NCBI GenBank assembly: GCA_021234155.1
Contig: JAJEKV010000011.1
Coordinates: 21,344,677-21,408,676 of the forward strand
DNA: 64,000 nucleotides
Direction of reading: 5' to 3'
From: Isoetes taiwanensis
Lineage: Eukaryota > Streptophyta > Lycopodiopsida > Isoetales > Isoetaceae
The notes under the pieces are model-generated. The model was given only the letters and a program-made list of their open reading frames with translations, was not told where the DNA came from and ran no database searches. Each line of letters starts with the position of its first letter. Positions within the stretch are counted from its first letter, which is position 1. Shown piece after piece: positions 39,041 to 50,370 of the stretch. A program made the translations under genes and the position numbers.

Positions 39041-41462
39041 TATTATGAAATAGAATTGTGCGGAAAATTGTATTTATTCAGAGTTAATCAGAGTTAATCC
39101 AAATAGCCTGGATTGTGGCTTTACATAGTACATGAAGAGTCATGAGTTGCATCTCTTCATGAATGGACACATTCCACATCATCATGTCCTTTGGCATGGA
39201 TTGATGATGTGTACAAGCACAATATCATTTGTGTTTGTTCAGGGAGATTAATCCTTCATTTATTACTGTTAATACTCCCCCTTAATCTTCATGAACAAAC
39301 CTTCATATAATCTTCTTCTTGAGAATTTTGTAGAGCGGCTTCATATCTTGGAGTCTTCATTGCTCCTTTCTATACTTGCAGCTTCATCAATATAAACATT
39401 ACCACCATAACGTGGTCTTCACCAATATGGGTGCCACCAAGTGTGGGCTTATTCCCAAAAATATAAGTTAGATGCCACTAGAGTTGTGGACTTACCCTTA
39501 ACTTTGTAAGCTGCAATACTTAAATTTATTCAAGTCTTTGGAAGTTTACAAGATCAAACTTCCAGAATAACTCCAACTACTCTTCACACATAAAATAGGT
39601 GTGCCATGTGCTTATGGCTTTCCCTAACTTCTCCCCCTTTTGATCTTGGAAACTTTCAACAAGATCTAGGTTGAGAGTTTTTAGCCTTGAGTGAACTTCT
39701 TCATCGTCAAGGACCTTGAAGAGTTAGTGCCCTATGGAGTACCACTTAGAGGTGGCTTTAACATCTTGTATATGACCACTAATGCGTGGGTTTATGCATC
39801 CAAATTATTATGGATGGCTTTTATTACTTTTGCAGAATTGAACAACTTAACTGGAGTTTGATGATCCGTATACTCTTGAGCTCCAGTTGTGGCTACTTCT
39901 AAGAGTTGGCGGTATTCATCATCAGTTGCCAAATCTTCATCAGAATTGGGAGTACTTATGCTTGAGTAATAGTCATAAGACTCATTTGCCAGAATAGATG
40001 AGTCACTGGAAATTTCTATGATAGAAATTGGAGATGCAGCACTCTCATTAATTCCGTTGGGAATTGGAGTGTCGTCATCAGAAGTGATCTCAATTGGACT
40101 TCCATTAATCCGGGGACCATTCAAGGAACAGGGTTCCTTGGTCTCTCCCCCTGGATGGTGTAAGAAGTACACCGGTTGCTGAAGCTCTTGTTGATGCTTA
40201 GAGCAACAGTATGAGTTTAAGTCCAGGTTTGGATGATGTGAATTTAGTTCACAATCCATGATTTTAACTCTTTTATTGGAATTCTTAAAGAGTTCTGGCA
40301 TTATCATAAACAAATTCTGAGAATACTTCACCTTGCGTTTTGGAGGAGGTGAGTACTTTGAACTGCCTTGAGAGTTCGAAGATTGGTCTTCAGCAAGTCT
40401 TTTGTCTTTGTCCATGGTAATCAGCACCAAAGAACTTTTAAATATTATCTTGCTTGTTGGGATGCTCCAAAATTAGAAAGATGGTCTTCTATAAAGGTGG
40501 AATCTTTGAAGAGGTGATCAGTCTCAACAGAGGATTTGTCAAACACAGAGAAGATGTAATCGATATTTGTGGAACAGAGGTGATAAATTTGTGTTGAGAG
40601 CAAGATGAAGGGGCCGGAAGGGGTGCGTCTGTTAGGGCGCATCTCTTGGTTCCACGTGGCAAGTGGTTGCCACAAAAATTTTCTTGGGCGACGTCCGAGA
40701 TTGCCGCGACCTGTTTGGTCTGGGCGAATTGGGCAAAAGGCCATATCTTCAGGATGGCTAAATCCGGCTGACCCAAAAAAAAAACAGTAAGATATTTTTG
40801 CTTCATGGATCTTCTGCAATTGCCTTAGAGGCATCTCTCTGGGAGTTTTTTCATACAATTTTATGCATGTTTCTCAGTGTCTTGTTCATTGGAATAACTA
40901 CTGAGCATCGTTTGATAGCTTCAGCATCATTTTCGGTCTACTTAGCCTTCATGGCTCGAACCTTATGATGAATTTGGCAGGGGGGATGCCAATTCGATAA
41001 TTCTTGTATAGAAGCCTTTATGAATTTGCTTCAATGAGCAATGTCATGGCAGCATAATCTCGCTGCTTTATGTGCTTGCTTAAGATTTAGAGGAAAAAAT
41101 TTAAGATTTTAATAAACCTTAATTTCTTCCGCAGTGTCCAGGATCGTTTGCTTGACTTTTGCTTGGGCTGGGCTGCTCTACAAGGCAGCCCTCGATTTCT
41201 TTGGCCTTTTAACGAGGCTCTGATACCATGTTATGAAATAGAATTGTGCGGAAAATTGTATATATTCAGAGTTAATCAGAGTTAATCCAAATAGCCTGGA
41301 TTGTGGCTTCACATAGTACATGAAGAGTCATGAGTTGCATCTCTTCATGAATGGAAACATTCCACATCATCATGTCCTTTGGCATGGATTGATGATGTGT
41401 ACAAGCACAATATCATTTGTGTTTGTTTAGGGAGATTAATCCTTCATTTATTACTGTTAATA
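39041..41462 (-). mobile_element. Short non-autonomous LTR retrotransposon (copy 2)
   Basis: LTRs at 39041-39274 and 41229-41462, flanked by ACTCA (39036-39040 and 41463-41467). The initiator-Met primer site is at 41217-41228 on the minus strand. The two LTRs are about 97% alike by eye, suggesting a fairly recent insertion. The 1.95 kb interior holds a 212-codon frame with no Gag or Pol motif. Confidence 0.9.
39792..40430 (-). CDS. Unknown 212-aa protein of the LTR element
   Basis: A single open frame from Met at 40430 to a stop at 39792 lies in the sense direction of the LTR element, about 790 bases inside the 5' LTR. The protein is hydrophilic. A basic N-terminal third has KYSPPPKRKVKYS and KNSNKRVKIM; the middle has LNSHHPNLDLNSYCC and VYFLHHPGG; the acidic, Ser-rich second half has ITSDDDTPIP, IIEISSDSS and STPNSDEDLATDDE. 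I see no zinc knuckle, protease, reverse transcriptase or integrase motif, and it is shorter than a plant Gag. The basic run suggests nuclear entry or nucleic-acid contact, but that is inference. It may be a captured or highly diverged gene. Copy 1 has the same frame broken. Confidence 0.5.
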   Translation of the reverse strand: MVLITMDKDKRLAEDQSSNSQGSSKYSPPPKRKVKYSQNLFMIMPELFKNSNKRVKIMDCELNSHHPNLDLNSYCCSKHQQELQQPVYFLHHPGGETKEPCSLNGPRINGSPIEITSDDDTPIPNGINESAASPISIIEISSDSSILANESYDYYSSISTPNSDEDLATDDEYRQLLEVATTGAQEYTDHQTPVKLFNSAKVIKAIHNNLDA

Positions 41463-41912
41463 ACTCAAACTCAAACTCTCGATTCTGTGAAGCAAGAACT
41501 TCGAACACTTTCGATTCTCGATTTCTTGTTGTACACCTACGCTCTTACGCTCTTGCTCTAAGACCCCATCCCTATTAGCCCAAAAATTCAAGGCACCTTT
41601 GCCATGTGGCGAACCCGGTTCTGCAAGGTATATTCCTATTGAATTTTTTTTTCTGAATTTGGATGACGTGGCCGGGTTACCTTCCCTTTTTCCAGAAGTC
41701 ATTGAACACTTCCGAGTTCCCCGTTTGGGAACTGGGTTTGTCGTTTTGTGTAGATCTGGCAGGTTTGATCTGCCTGTTACCCCATGACTCCAGTAGCAAC
41801 AGAATTTGGCGCCATCAAATTCGTCATTGTAGATGGCAATTTTGACCATTTCTTTAGTTTCTTTCCTTCCGGAGACAATCATAGAATAGCCGAAACCCTT
41901 TTCTTGAGCCAT
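41457..41912 (-). CDS. Unidentified frame MAQEKGFGYS (copy 2)
   Basis: Starts MAQEKGFGYSMIVSG, runs on through VKIAIYNDEFDGAKF, and remains open into the LTR. Only the first 50 residues look convincing and agree with copy 1; the rest may be intron or noncoding. It was probably interrupted or flanked by the LTR insertion. Family unknown. Confidence 0.25.
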   Translation of the reverse strand: MAQEKGFGYSMIVSGRKETKEMVKIAIYNDEFDGAKFCCYWSHGVTGRSNLPDLHKTTNPVPKRGTRKCSMTSGKREGNPATSSKFRKKNSIGIYLAEPGSPHGKGALNFWANRDGVLEQERKSVGVQQEIENRKCSKFLLHRIESLSLSY

Positions 41913-42966
41913 GAGAGGCAGCGGTGTTGGATGCGCTTTTTAATTTTTGCAACACAACAGCAACATGATCAATATGGACAGTTTCACCACAGGAAAGAGA
42001 ATTCTCTTGAGATTAAATCTGCTGTCAAACATTCATATTTGTATTAGTTTGTTTGAATTGTATTGTATTTGATTTAATTTATCTTTTTCTCCTTGTATTT
42101 GATTTGTATTGTATTTGATTTGATCGTGCCTCCTGTATTTCTGTAGAAATTTGTCCTTTGCCTGCAAATATTTGGAGAGTCACTACATGGTCGCTTGACC
42201 AATTGCAGAATCACACAAGAAATATACAACAATTCTCCTTGGCTGAGTGCAGATTATGTTACAAAGTTCTCCATTCCCTGCCAATATCATATTGTCCAAT
42301 ACATATTGTGGAATAATCAGTGTTTCAGAAATCCTTTTGTGCAAATTTTCATGATATAAATTCTTAAAAAAATGTTTGTACACAAACCTTTATTCAGTTC
42401 TGTAGTGCCTTTTGTTTGAATTGCAGAAGTACTTGTTTGAAAGTTTTATTTCCCAAAAGTGTTGAGCATGCAATCATTATCATAACCAAGAAATAAATAA
42501 GACTTATCAAATGATAAAACTAGAGAGATTTGGATAATGCATCCTTTATTAACAACTCAATATGAAGAGCTTCCAGTTAACATGAATTTGACAGCCATTG
42601 TAATATATCCAAGCTGCATGTTAGCAGCATCATACATCTGCCATTACTCAATATACACATTTCCAACAGATATTTTAGAGAACCGGACAAAAGATCTTTC
42701 AGATGTGTCAACCTAGATATTTGAAAAAGCTAGGTCCCATCGACAGAATTTGAAGGGCTGAAAGGGTCTGGCTCTCAAGCTACTAAAAGCTATTTCCAAC
42801 ATCTAAAAACTTTAGAAGTTCAAAATCCAATTTTTCTTGAGCAAGTATCAGTCAAATTGGCAATCGTAAATCCAACAAAAACCTGTACACATATATGCAA
42901 TGAGCAAGACAATCCTCAGTCTGCAATATCAGTCTTGTTCATCTTCAGTCCAAACGTCATGTACTG
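41913..42966. other. No gene supported (copy 2)
   Basis: AT-rich, with TTGTATTTGATT repeats at about 42060-42120. Counterpart of 13221-14290. Confidence 0.4.
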
Positions 42967-43560
42967 TCAATTTAAATGGTAATAGCTGCATACAATGAAT
43001 TGCACACCAAACAACAAATGTATAATATGAAAACAGTACACATTTAATTGCACACCAAACAACAACTGTTTGTTTTGAACATTACACAATTGGACATATT
43101 TCCATTGAATGAATGGTCTATCTACTGTCCACAAATAATTGCATATGACCTGCCGCAGCTCAAAACCAGTGCTATTAGGCTCCCGACCAACGGGTTCATT
43201 CAAGTATGGGAATGATGGGTCGAAGCCCACTGTATTCTCAATCACAGCTTGGGAGTAACGGTCAACTCTGTCAATCATAATATTGTGCAACATACAACAT
43301 GCCAATATAGTTCTAGACAAAGCCTCCTTGTTTGGTTTGTAAATCTTCATGTGAAGGAGTTGCCATGACCGTTTCAAGAGTCCAAAAGCATGCTCAACCG
43401 CCATACGAGTAGAAGAATGCATGTAATTAAACCTGTCAGTTATAGGAGGCAACTGTGTACCAGGAAATGGTACAATCAACCATGGAAGTAAAGGATAGCC
43501 TGCATCACCTATGATATATTCTCTAACACTACGGTTATTCTTCTTGAAGCCCAGTCAAAC
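42967..43560 (-). pseudogene. PIF/Harbinger-type transposase, C-terminal fragment (copy 2)
   Basis: Minus-strand frame: EYIIGDAGYPLLPWLIVPFP (43530-43455), NYMHSSTRMAVEHAFGLLKR (about 43435-43375), then LSRTILACCMLHNIM. This is the C-terminal half of the DDE_Tnp_4 catalytic core of Harbinger/ALP1-like proteins, with the second Asp in GDAGYP and the Glu in VEHAFG. The conserved part ends near 43110; the remaining tail in frame is low complexity. Upstream, DCNFIEGYDNSFKHF (43610-43560) may belong to it but is out of frame. No terminal repeats were found, so it is a fragment. Confidence 0.75.
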
Positions 43561-43833
43561 TTTCTAAAATGTTTAAAGCTATTGTCATAGCCTTCAATAA
43601 AATTGCAATCAATATAAGCTTGCCTGCATCCATTTCTGGAAAACTAACCTGTGAAGCAATTGCAATACCTAGCTTTGAGTGTAGCAACGATGAGATACTG
43701 CAGAACCCAGGTGCCTTTCACCGGAAAGAATTCGGAGGTAAGCAAATCGGATTGCAATGGGAACATTTCTTTCCGCCTTCCCTTTGCTGATGTGGCGAAA
43801 TTAAATTATAGGTTCAATGGGAATAGCAGATGA

Positions 43834-43858
43834 AACAAGATTGCATTTGAAACGGGAG
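43834..43858 (+). repeat. Left terminal inverted repeat
   Basis: Reads AACAAGATTGCATTTGAAAC then GGGAG. Its partner at 59697-59721 is the reverse complement with one G/A difference. A partial echo, TTGAAATGGGAGC, follows at 43868-43880. Confidence 0.65.
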
Positions 43859-44259
43859 CAAATCATTGAAATGGGAGCAAAAGGAATATTCCTTGAAGAT
43901 TCCCTATTTTTCTGCAAAAAATGGCTAAAATGAGGTGGTAAAAAAAAGGGGCATAAAAATGTATTTTGATCCCTCCAAAATCACCAATTGTTTTCTCCAA
44001 ACAGAGAATTGACTATGTCAAAGTGACACTTTTTTTAGCAATTATAATTTGCCTGAATTGTCTTTTTGGAGCAGACCTCTAATTTAAGAGAACACAAATT
44101 TTAACCAAAAATCGAAGTGAAGTTTACAGCTGAAATAGTAGTATTTTCAAAATTGAAGATAAAATCTTCATATTCACATTCAAAATTTACTTCTTTTTTC
44201 CTAAGACTCAGTTATGTGCAAAAGTGTGAGGAGTGATAAGAGAGGGATCCAAGACATCT

Positions 44260-47200
44260 TCATGCTCGTTTATGCCATCTTAAATCGGTTTCACTTCTTT
44301 CACTGTCACTTGAGGAAGTGCTTGAGTTATCTTCCTCATCACTATCAACAGACGGTGAAGCATTCCCAACCTCTTCTTCATCTTCTTCTTCGTAGTTACA
44401 AGCCTTCTTAAGCAAGTTGATTGTTCTCTGGCGTAAACGATTGTCTGATTTCAATTTGAAATCATAGCACAGAATACTCACTTGTCGTAAGTCTAGCTCA
44501 TCCCTGCATCCAACTTTCTTCGCCTTTTTGCCCTTTCCTTGACTTCTCATTTCTAGCTCATACCTACCTTCAAAAGCATTTTCTGAACGTGTAGCAAGCC
44601 AATGAATCTTGAATTTAGTCACCAGGCCTTCCTCTTTGATTGTGTCAAGTACTTTGGCTATCCAAAAAGGTCTCCCCTTGTCATCCTCCTCAGTCGGAAG
44701 AGCAATCAACATACCTTTGGTAATTTCTGTGACATTACCTGTAGGCTCATTCTTGCGTCTTGGTCCGAGGTACATGACCCGGTCCTCATCTTCTGTCTTT
44801 GCGGTACTCTTTGCGGCAATGCTTTGACCTGCCTTTGGTCTGTGGTTGGTAGAAAGCATTAGGCCACTTAAAAGGTTCTTGCAAGCGCCTCGGAGCTAGG
44901 TTACGAATCACGGTCTTTTGTTCTAGAAAAAGCCTCTCCACCACATTTGATCTTCTTGGTGAAGTACTTAAAACCGTGGAAATTCCATTTTCAATGGATT
45001 TCAAGGAAGTATTTGAGGGTACTTTTTCTTTGCTTTGACACTTTTGGATTTTTTTAGAGGAAGGCTGCTTTCGGCCGCGTTCCATGGAACTAGTGTGCGG
45101 AGCAGATTTAAGGAAGCGCAATCCCTCTACCGGACTCCACTCTTTAGTTGTAGTGTACTTCTTTCCTGCAAAAGGCTCTCTCCATTCTTCAAGTAGAATT
45201 TAATGTGATGTTGAAGCGTAATGTCATTTAGCTTGTTCCACGGCTTGTTTCTCTGTTTGCGCGTTGAGAGAAAACAAATTTCTGAAGTCGGCAATCTCCT
45301 TTAGAAGCTCAACTCTGGCATGGGGTGTAAGCGTCTTCAATAATCTGAACAAAATGGGAAGACAAAAGCTTTTTCCTTACGAGGCCTGCGAAAACCTGCT
45401 TGAACATTTGATCTATTTTTGATCGTGTGTATGCCCTACTAGTAAGAATCAGAGCTTTATTTTTACGAAAATCTCGGATCCACTAGCATGGCACGATAAG
45501 CAAAGAGTGTTTGATTTTTGTTCTCCACTGGTAGTGTTGTCAAGTTCTAGGTGAAGAGCTTTGGTGTAGTAGCTCTTTGTTGCTCTAAAGAACCTTGTTA
45601 AAATTGTAATTGTGAGATTAGGATCACCATGCAAATTAGGATATGTTAAAAGACTTTGCACTTTAGACTCCCATTGAAGACCATGGCCCCTCTGAGGTGG
45701 ACCTTGACAAAGCATTCTTACGGCACATCTTTTAGAATGTTCAAGAAATGAGGTAAAAGTCGTCTTTTTCTGATCCATTCCATCAATCTAGCGGACATGT
45801 ACTCAAGTGGACGCTCAAGAGCTTTTTCTATGTAGCAAGCTTCCTTCTCTCGTTGCTTGTTGGTCGCGGTGTTTAGCAAGCCACGTTGCACAAATGCATT
45901 TGAAGGAGCCGAGGTCAAAACAATTACATGATGCAAATGCGAGAATGAAGAACTTGAACTTACTTTTTCGAGCTCTGTCCTTGCGGTTTCTTTTTGACTC
46001 TTGGTTACGCTGCGTTGAGCACACAGACATTCTATGTCTTCGAGGAATTTTTACAAGGCCAAATTCAGTTTTCCACAATCTAGTGAAATGTGAATAAGAG
46101 ATATGCTGAGACTGACACCATGTCTCTTTGTATTCTTTGAAAACATCTTTTTTTTGTGATGTTATCTGTCAAGTGATACATATTGCTGTTTGGCAATTTT
46201 TCACACGTTTCTCTGAAGTATTTCTCCATCCATGCCACAGCAGCTAGGGCATGCATTATTACAACTCTTCCAGGCCCACAATGGTCATCAATGCTAGGGT
46301 TTTTGTCTAATCTTTTATGTATTCGAGATATTCTGGAGGAACCCAGGCGGTGCACAACCATGAAGCATTTTTGACACACTTCTTGCGATTGATATAGTGC
46401 AAGAAGTTGTGCCTGTCTGGTCTTACATGATAGGCCAAGTAGGTATTCTGATCTGATATTGTCATAGAACTGTAATTGTCTCTAATTGCACGAAGTTTAG
46501 CCATGTTGAATTTGCTAATGAATCCCAATGAACAACATGTAGTCCTGAGAATTTTTCTTATTTTCTGCTCGTCCATCAGATTTCTTCTTCTTACGGAAGA
46601 ACATGCTCTCAAGCTGAAATCTACTTTGAATTTCTTTGAAGATTGGTTAGAGAACATGTAATCTCGTTGTTCCTTGTCAGGGTCTTCATCCTCTGATGAG
46701 AGTTCCACTCTAGGAGTGACCTCCTCTTCCCTTAGTGGTGTGTTCCTGGAGGAAAATAAACCACGTGACACAGTACCCGGAAAATTCGGAGGGACAGTGT
46801 TAAATTTAGGTGATGGGCCATAGGATGTTGTTGCTTGATTGTGTTGACTAGGTGTCTTATCAAACATTTCTCTTATTGCTGTTTGAAATTCTGCAAACCC
46901 ATGTGTCACAACATTTGTGGGAAGAGGTGGGGACCTTACAACATCGTCTTCATTTGTGCACAAGTCATGGTGAGAAATGTGATGGAGAATTTCACATTCT
47001 TGTGGGCATGTTGCAAACCTTGTACTTGTTCCTGTTAGAGGAGAAGCTAAAAATGGTGGGGGCAGTCTTTTTCGAAACATCTGTTATGGTGCAGCATCTG
47101 CAGCTTCTGGTGATGGTACAAAAGGAGGTGGTAGCCTACTGTGTACAGGTGGAGATGGAACGAAGGGAGGAGGCAACCTACTCTTGAAAGGGCTCGGCGA

Positions 47201-47413
47201 CGGTTGGAAAGGTGGTGGCAGTCTACTGTGTGATGGACTTGGAGAATCGTCTAGGAGTAACAAGGATGTTGTAGAGGCAGGAGATGAGGAAGCTTGGGCA
47301 CCAGGCAAAAACACATGCTCATCGGGCGTTTCCTCTGAAGTAGAGGAACTAGGTGCAACAAAAGGTGGTGGAAGTCTGTTCTGGATGCGATTAACCATCT
47401 TCAATAACTTCAA
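44260..47413 (-). CDS. Gene A: multidomain transposase-like protein, DUF7869 type
   Basis: The protein is pieced together from several minus-strand frames, with breaks that may be errors. N to C: (1) a Pro-rich region with five RLPPPF motifs, each followed by -PSP or -ASP (47375-47060); (2) an acidic linker, ELSSEDEDPDKEQRDY (about 46700-46660); (3) FKVDFSLRACSS...LAYHVRPDRHNFLHYIN, then CQKCFMVVHRLGSSRISRI (46379-46320), a Cys-containing helical segment; (4) YSHFTRLWKTEFGLVKIPRR (46095-46035); (5) a catalytic-like core with MDQKKTT (about 45775), YPNLHGDPNLTITIL (about 45650-45605), HLELDNTT (about 45555-45530) and VGHTHDQ (about 45440-45420), the signature order of DUF7869-type transposases; (6) a C-terminal domain, RPFWIAKVLDT...KFKIHWLATRS (44670-44590), resembling small chromatin-reader domains, then an acidic Ser tail. 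Likely role: DNA cleavage and joining for the surrounding element, in the nucleus. Confidence 0.6.
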
Positions 47414-47450
47414 CTAGTAGAGATACGGAAGCAACTTGTGCAAGTTTGCT

Positions 47451-47976
47451 ATTCGAGAATACGAAGTCTCAAGCCAAGGAGAAGTCTGCTATTCCGGAAT
47501 ACATGTTAGCACACATTTTGAACCAAACGTATTCCGATATACATAGAAATGGACATGTGTCTGAAGGTGACCTTTAAAAAGAGATTTTTTGGCGCTCAGT
47601 CGTGTATTCCGCTTTCAAAGCTCCAGCCGCTCCGATCTAGCGCCTTCGAATACTTCTGCATTATTTTATTCCATTTTACATAGCACGCAGCATGGAGAGG
47701 TGAGCGGTAAAAGTACAATGTACGGGCATATTTCAAAAATGTTGTTTAGGTAGAGGCCAAAGTGTATTCCAGAATACACTTTGGCCTTCAGTGCTGAAGC
47801 CAAAGTGTATTCCGAAATACACTTTGGCCCTTCAGCGCTGAAGCCAAAGTGTATTCCAGAATACACTTTTGCCTTCAGCTCGCAAAAACTTTGCTACAAA
47901 AACATTATATTTAGTGCATATTTAGCCATTTTTAAGCGCTTTAGCAGTAGAATTTAGACATTGTTATTCTGGAATA
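47451..47976. promoter_or_regulatory. Palindrome-rich region between divergent genes A and B
   Basis: Three near-identical 30-base palindromes lie at 47756-47785, 47799-47828 and 47843-47872, spaced 43-44 bases apart. Each reads GCCAAAGTGTATTCC, then a central A or G, then the mirror arm. The connecting CTTCAGYGCTGAAG is itself palindromic. Shorter sites of the core TATTCYGGAATA type are at 47450-47462, 47491-47502, 47529-47542 and 47965-47976. The position between two divergent start regions suggests a shared promoter/operator or a binding site for an element protein. The part just before 48032 is probably the first intron of gene B (acceptor TTGCAG). Confidence 0.7.
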
Positions 47977-48031
47977 CGTTTTCTAGTTTACTTTGCTACT
48001 ATTAAAACAGTTAGTTACTGTGATGTTGCAG

Positions 48032-48584
48032 GCAGGAACATGGTGTTCCAAAACCCAAAAGAAGCATCAAGCTCACGAGCAGGAAACCCGCGCCTGAAAA
48101 GGAACAGAAGACTTCTGGGCCACAGATATACGAGAATTTTCAGACCCAGTGGTACGTCACGAGAGGTTTCGCAGGAAAGTACAGCAATGTCACTTTCCTG
48201 TATGTCTGTCGCAGCCCAGGACAGAAATGGTATGACGACTCTGAGTTTGTGTGCATGGGATCCATACAGCACGTGGAGTCAGTTGCTGGGTAGGCCAAGC
48301 CAAGACTTTCATTCAAGACGTCACAAGGCTACATTGTTCTTGATGAAGCCTACTTTAAGGTAGTCAACGTGCAGCCTACACGGCTTTACAGTTACATTGC
48401 CCGCTATATAAATAAGCTGGCGTTGTCAACTATTCTTCAGACGGTCTCAAGCAGCAGAAATGAAGCACTGGACTATAGTGCTTCTGAAGAAGAAGAAGCA
48501 GGTGGGGGTGAAAGCAGCAGCCAAAGTGGAAGTAAGGATGACGATGCAAATTCGGTTGAGTCCGAACCTGAAGCACCCCCACCA
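48032..48584 (+). CDS. Gene B exon with N-terminal domain and acidic linker
   Basis: The exon starts after the acceptor GATGTTGCAG and reads QEHGVPKPKRSIKL..., YENFQTQWYVTRGFAGKYSN, VTFLYVCRSPGQKWYDDSEF, VCMGSIQHVES, then YIVLDEAYFKVVNVQPTRLY, SYIARYINKL, and an acidic stretch (SASEEEEAGG, SGSKDDDANSVESEPEAPPP). One in-frame TAG at 48291 lies between two well-formed halves and is present in both copies; it could be a real stop, an error at a CAG, or readthrough. I do not recognise the first ~130 residues as a named domain. The acidic linker is cut after codon CCA (48582-48584) by the CACTA element, and the reading frame resumes at 56448. Confidence 0.6.
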
Positions 48585-48609
48585 CACTACAAGAGAAGGG
48601 GTCGATTAG

Positions 48610-49210
48610 TGTCACCTTTTGTGTCAATTTTTGGCCTAGAATTGCAAATCAAATTTTCTTAATAACTGACGTTATGGGTGCCACATACTGGTGACACTAA
48701 TGTAGCAGTGAGAACGTCACATATATTGGCATCAGCTTTGTCACCTATAGTGGCAATATCTATACCACTTGTAGCGGCATAGATAGTGTCACCTATAAAG
48801 TCAATTATAACACCACGTTTAATGTCAACATTAATGGCAGTAGTAGAGTCACCTATATCCTCACGTGTAGTATCATATATAATGTCATATATAACGTCAT
48901 ATATTGCATCATTTATAATTTCATATTTAACGTCATTTATAATGCCAGTAGTAAAACCATTCGTAATGTTGTAATTATTGTCGTATATAATGTCACTTGT
49001 AACACCACTAATTCTACCATATATAATGCCACTAGACCATGTTAAGAATGTCATTTGTTTTGTCATTTGTTTTGTCATTTATTTTGTCAATGTTAATGCC
49101 ATGTATTTTATCATTGTTGTCAAATATATTGTCAACGTCAATGTCATTGCTTTTGAAGATTGCCACATATAGTGTCATTTGCTAGGTCATGACTAGTGTC
49201 ACTATTTATG
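48610..49210. repeat. CACTA left subterminal repeat array
   Basis: Short units of 10-14 bases built on TGTCAY...TATA (for example AGTGTCACCTATAAAGTCA, AATGTCATATATAACGTCAT) follow each other for about 600 bases. Such arrays bind the TNPA-type protein in known CACTA elements. Long open frames rich in Ile/Tyr/Asn here are by-products. Confidence 0.8.
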
Positions 49211-49557
49211 TCAGTTATAGAGGCATTTATTAAGCCATCAAATTAAATTACAATTCATTAAATCACCAAAAGCTTCCATTCATTTGATTTCAATTTAAGC
49301 AATGGACTTATAAAGCTAACACTATAAAAACTTACAAAGAGATAACCAAGACATCATTTAAAATTCAGAACCTTAATATTTAAAAATAATCATTCATATA
49401 TTTGAAAGGTCGAAGACATCGATCAAAAATCATAATCTTAACATTTAAAAATAATCATTCATATACTTAAAAGGTTTTGAAAGCATACTTGTTCATAAAT
49501 CAAACACAAATAAAAACATAGCAAGCTGCTAAAATTCAATCATAGTTTAAAAAGATA

Positions 49558-50060
49558 TTAAGGTGATGAAGGTTCTGGTTCTCCTCGCTTAAGATATATG
49601 TTTTTACAAATATCTTTCACCGTTTTTTTCTTCCGAGGTGGTGTTCTTGGTCTTGTTTCTAAATCTGCCTCCTTAGCACTATCGCGTTCATCCTCATCGT
49701 CACTTCCATCCTTATCGCTATCACTTTCTGCAGAGCTGCTGGAAGCAGATGAGCTGCCACTGAAAGATTCAGAACTAGAGGAGGCATTTGTGCCGGCGCT
49801 ACTTCCTGACTTATCCGACACGGCATTACCTTCTCTTTCATCTTCCTACACGTCCAAAATATGACATTTTATTATTCCTTTTTAAACACAAAACTCAAAA
49901 CATACAAATTAAAAATTGCACCTTCTCTTCGAAGAGACAATGTCTAGATCCTCTGAATCCGATACAATACATGGGGCATCGATACTGGCAATATCATTGC
50001 CCATGGGATTACTCACTTCCACGTCTAGATTGATCTTTGAAGTGCCTGCTTCATCATCCT
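49558..50060 (-). CDS. CACTA TNPA-like protein, last two exons
   Basis: Reading leftwards, one exon-like frame begins after the acceptor TATATATAG at about 50060 (DDEAGTSKINLDVEVSNPMG, then SDSEDLDIVSSKR) and ends at a GTGCAA donor near 49921. The next begins after GGACGTGTAG near 49847 (EDEREGNAVSDKSGSSAGTN), passes a long Ser-rich acidic tract and a basic PPRKKKTVKDICKNIYLKRG, and stops at 49558. The join between the two is one base out of frame in this copy. Acidic/Ser-rich tails are usual for TNPA-type proteins but not diagnostic. Confidence 0.45.
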
Positions 50061-50340
50061 ATATATAAAAGACGGTGCAAATGAAATAAAGAACGCTAGA
50101 AACATCCATATAGACATTCAAGATTATTGGCAATGTGATAGGTCCTAATGAGCATAATGACAAATTTTTGGTAATGAAGGATGCACGTGTAACAAAATAC
50201 AAATTTAAATGTTCATATCTTGTTAGAAGTTGACTTTGCCTTGAATATACACTTCGTGGGGCCTTTTCCGGCGAAATCCCTGGCATCAAACTTGTAAAGC
50301 AACAAGGATTTAATTTATGAGTTAAAGATCATACTAACTA

Positions 50341-50370
50341 CTAGTAACGGGTGCCCGGCGTTGCCGGGCA
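50341..50370 (-). other. Helitron-like 3' terminus inside CACTA (copy 2 only)
   Basis: On the minus strand, a stem TGCCCGGC/GCCGGGCA with a 3-base loop is followed after 7 bases by CTAG and then T. This is the hairpin plus CTRR-T layout that ends plant Helitrons. I could not identify the matching 5' TC end. In copy 1 the same place (about 21590-21615) has different, unpaired sequence. Confidence 0.4.

Noticed and set aside
48659-49078. 139-codon minus-strand ORF rich in Ile, Thr, Asp
   Set aside because: It lies wholly in the CACTA subterminal array.
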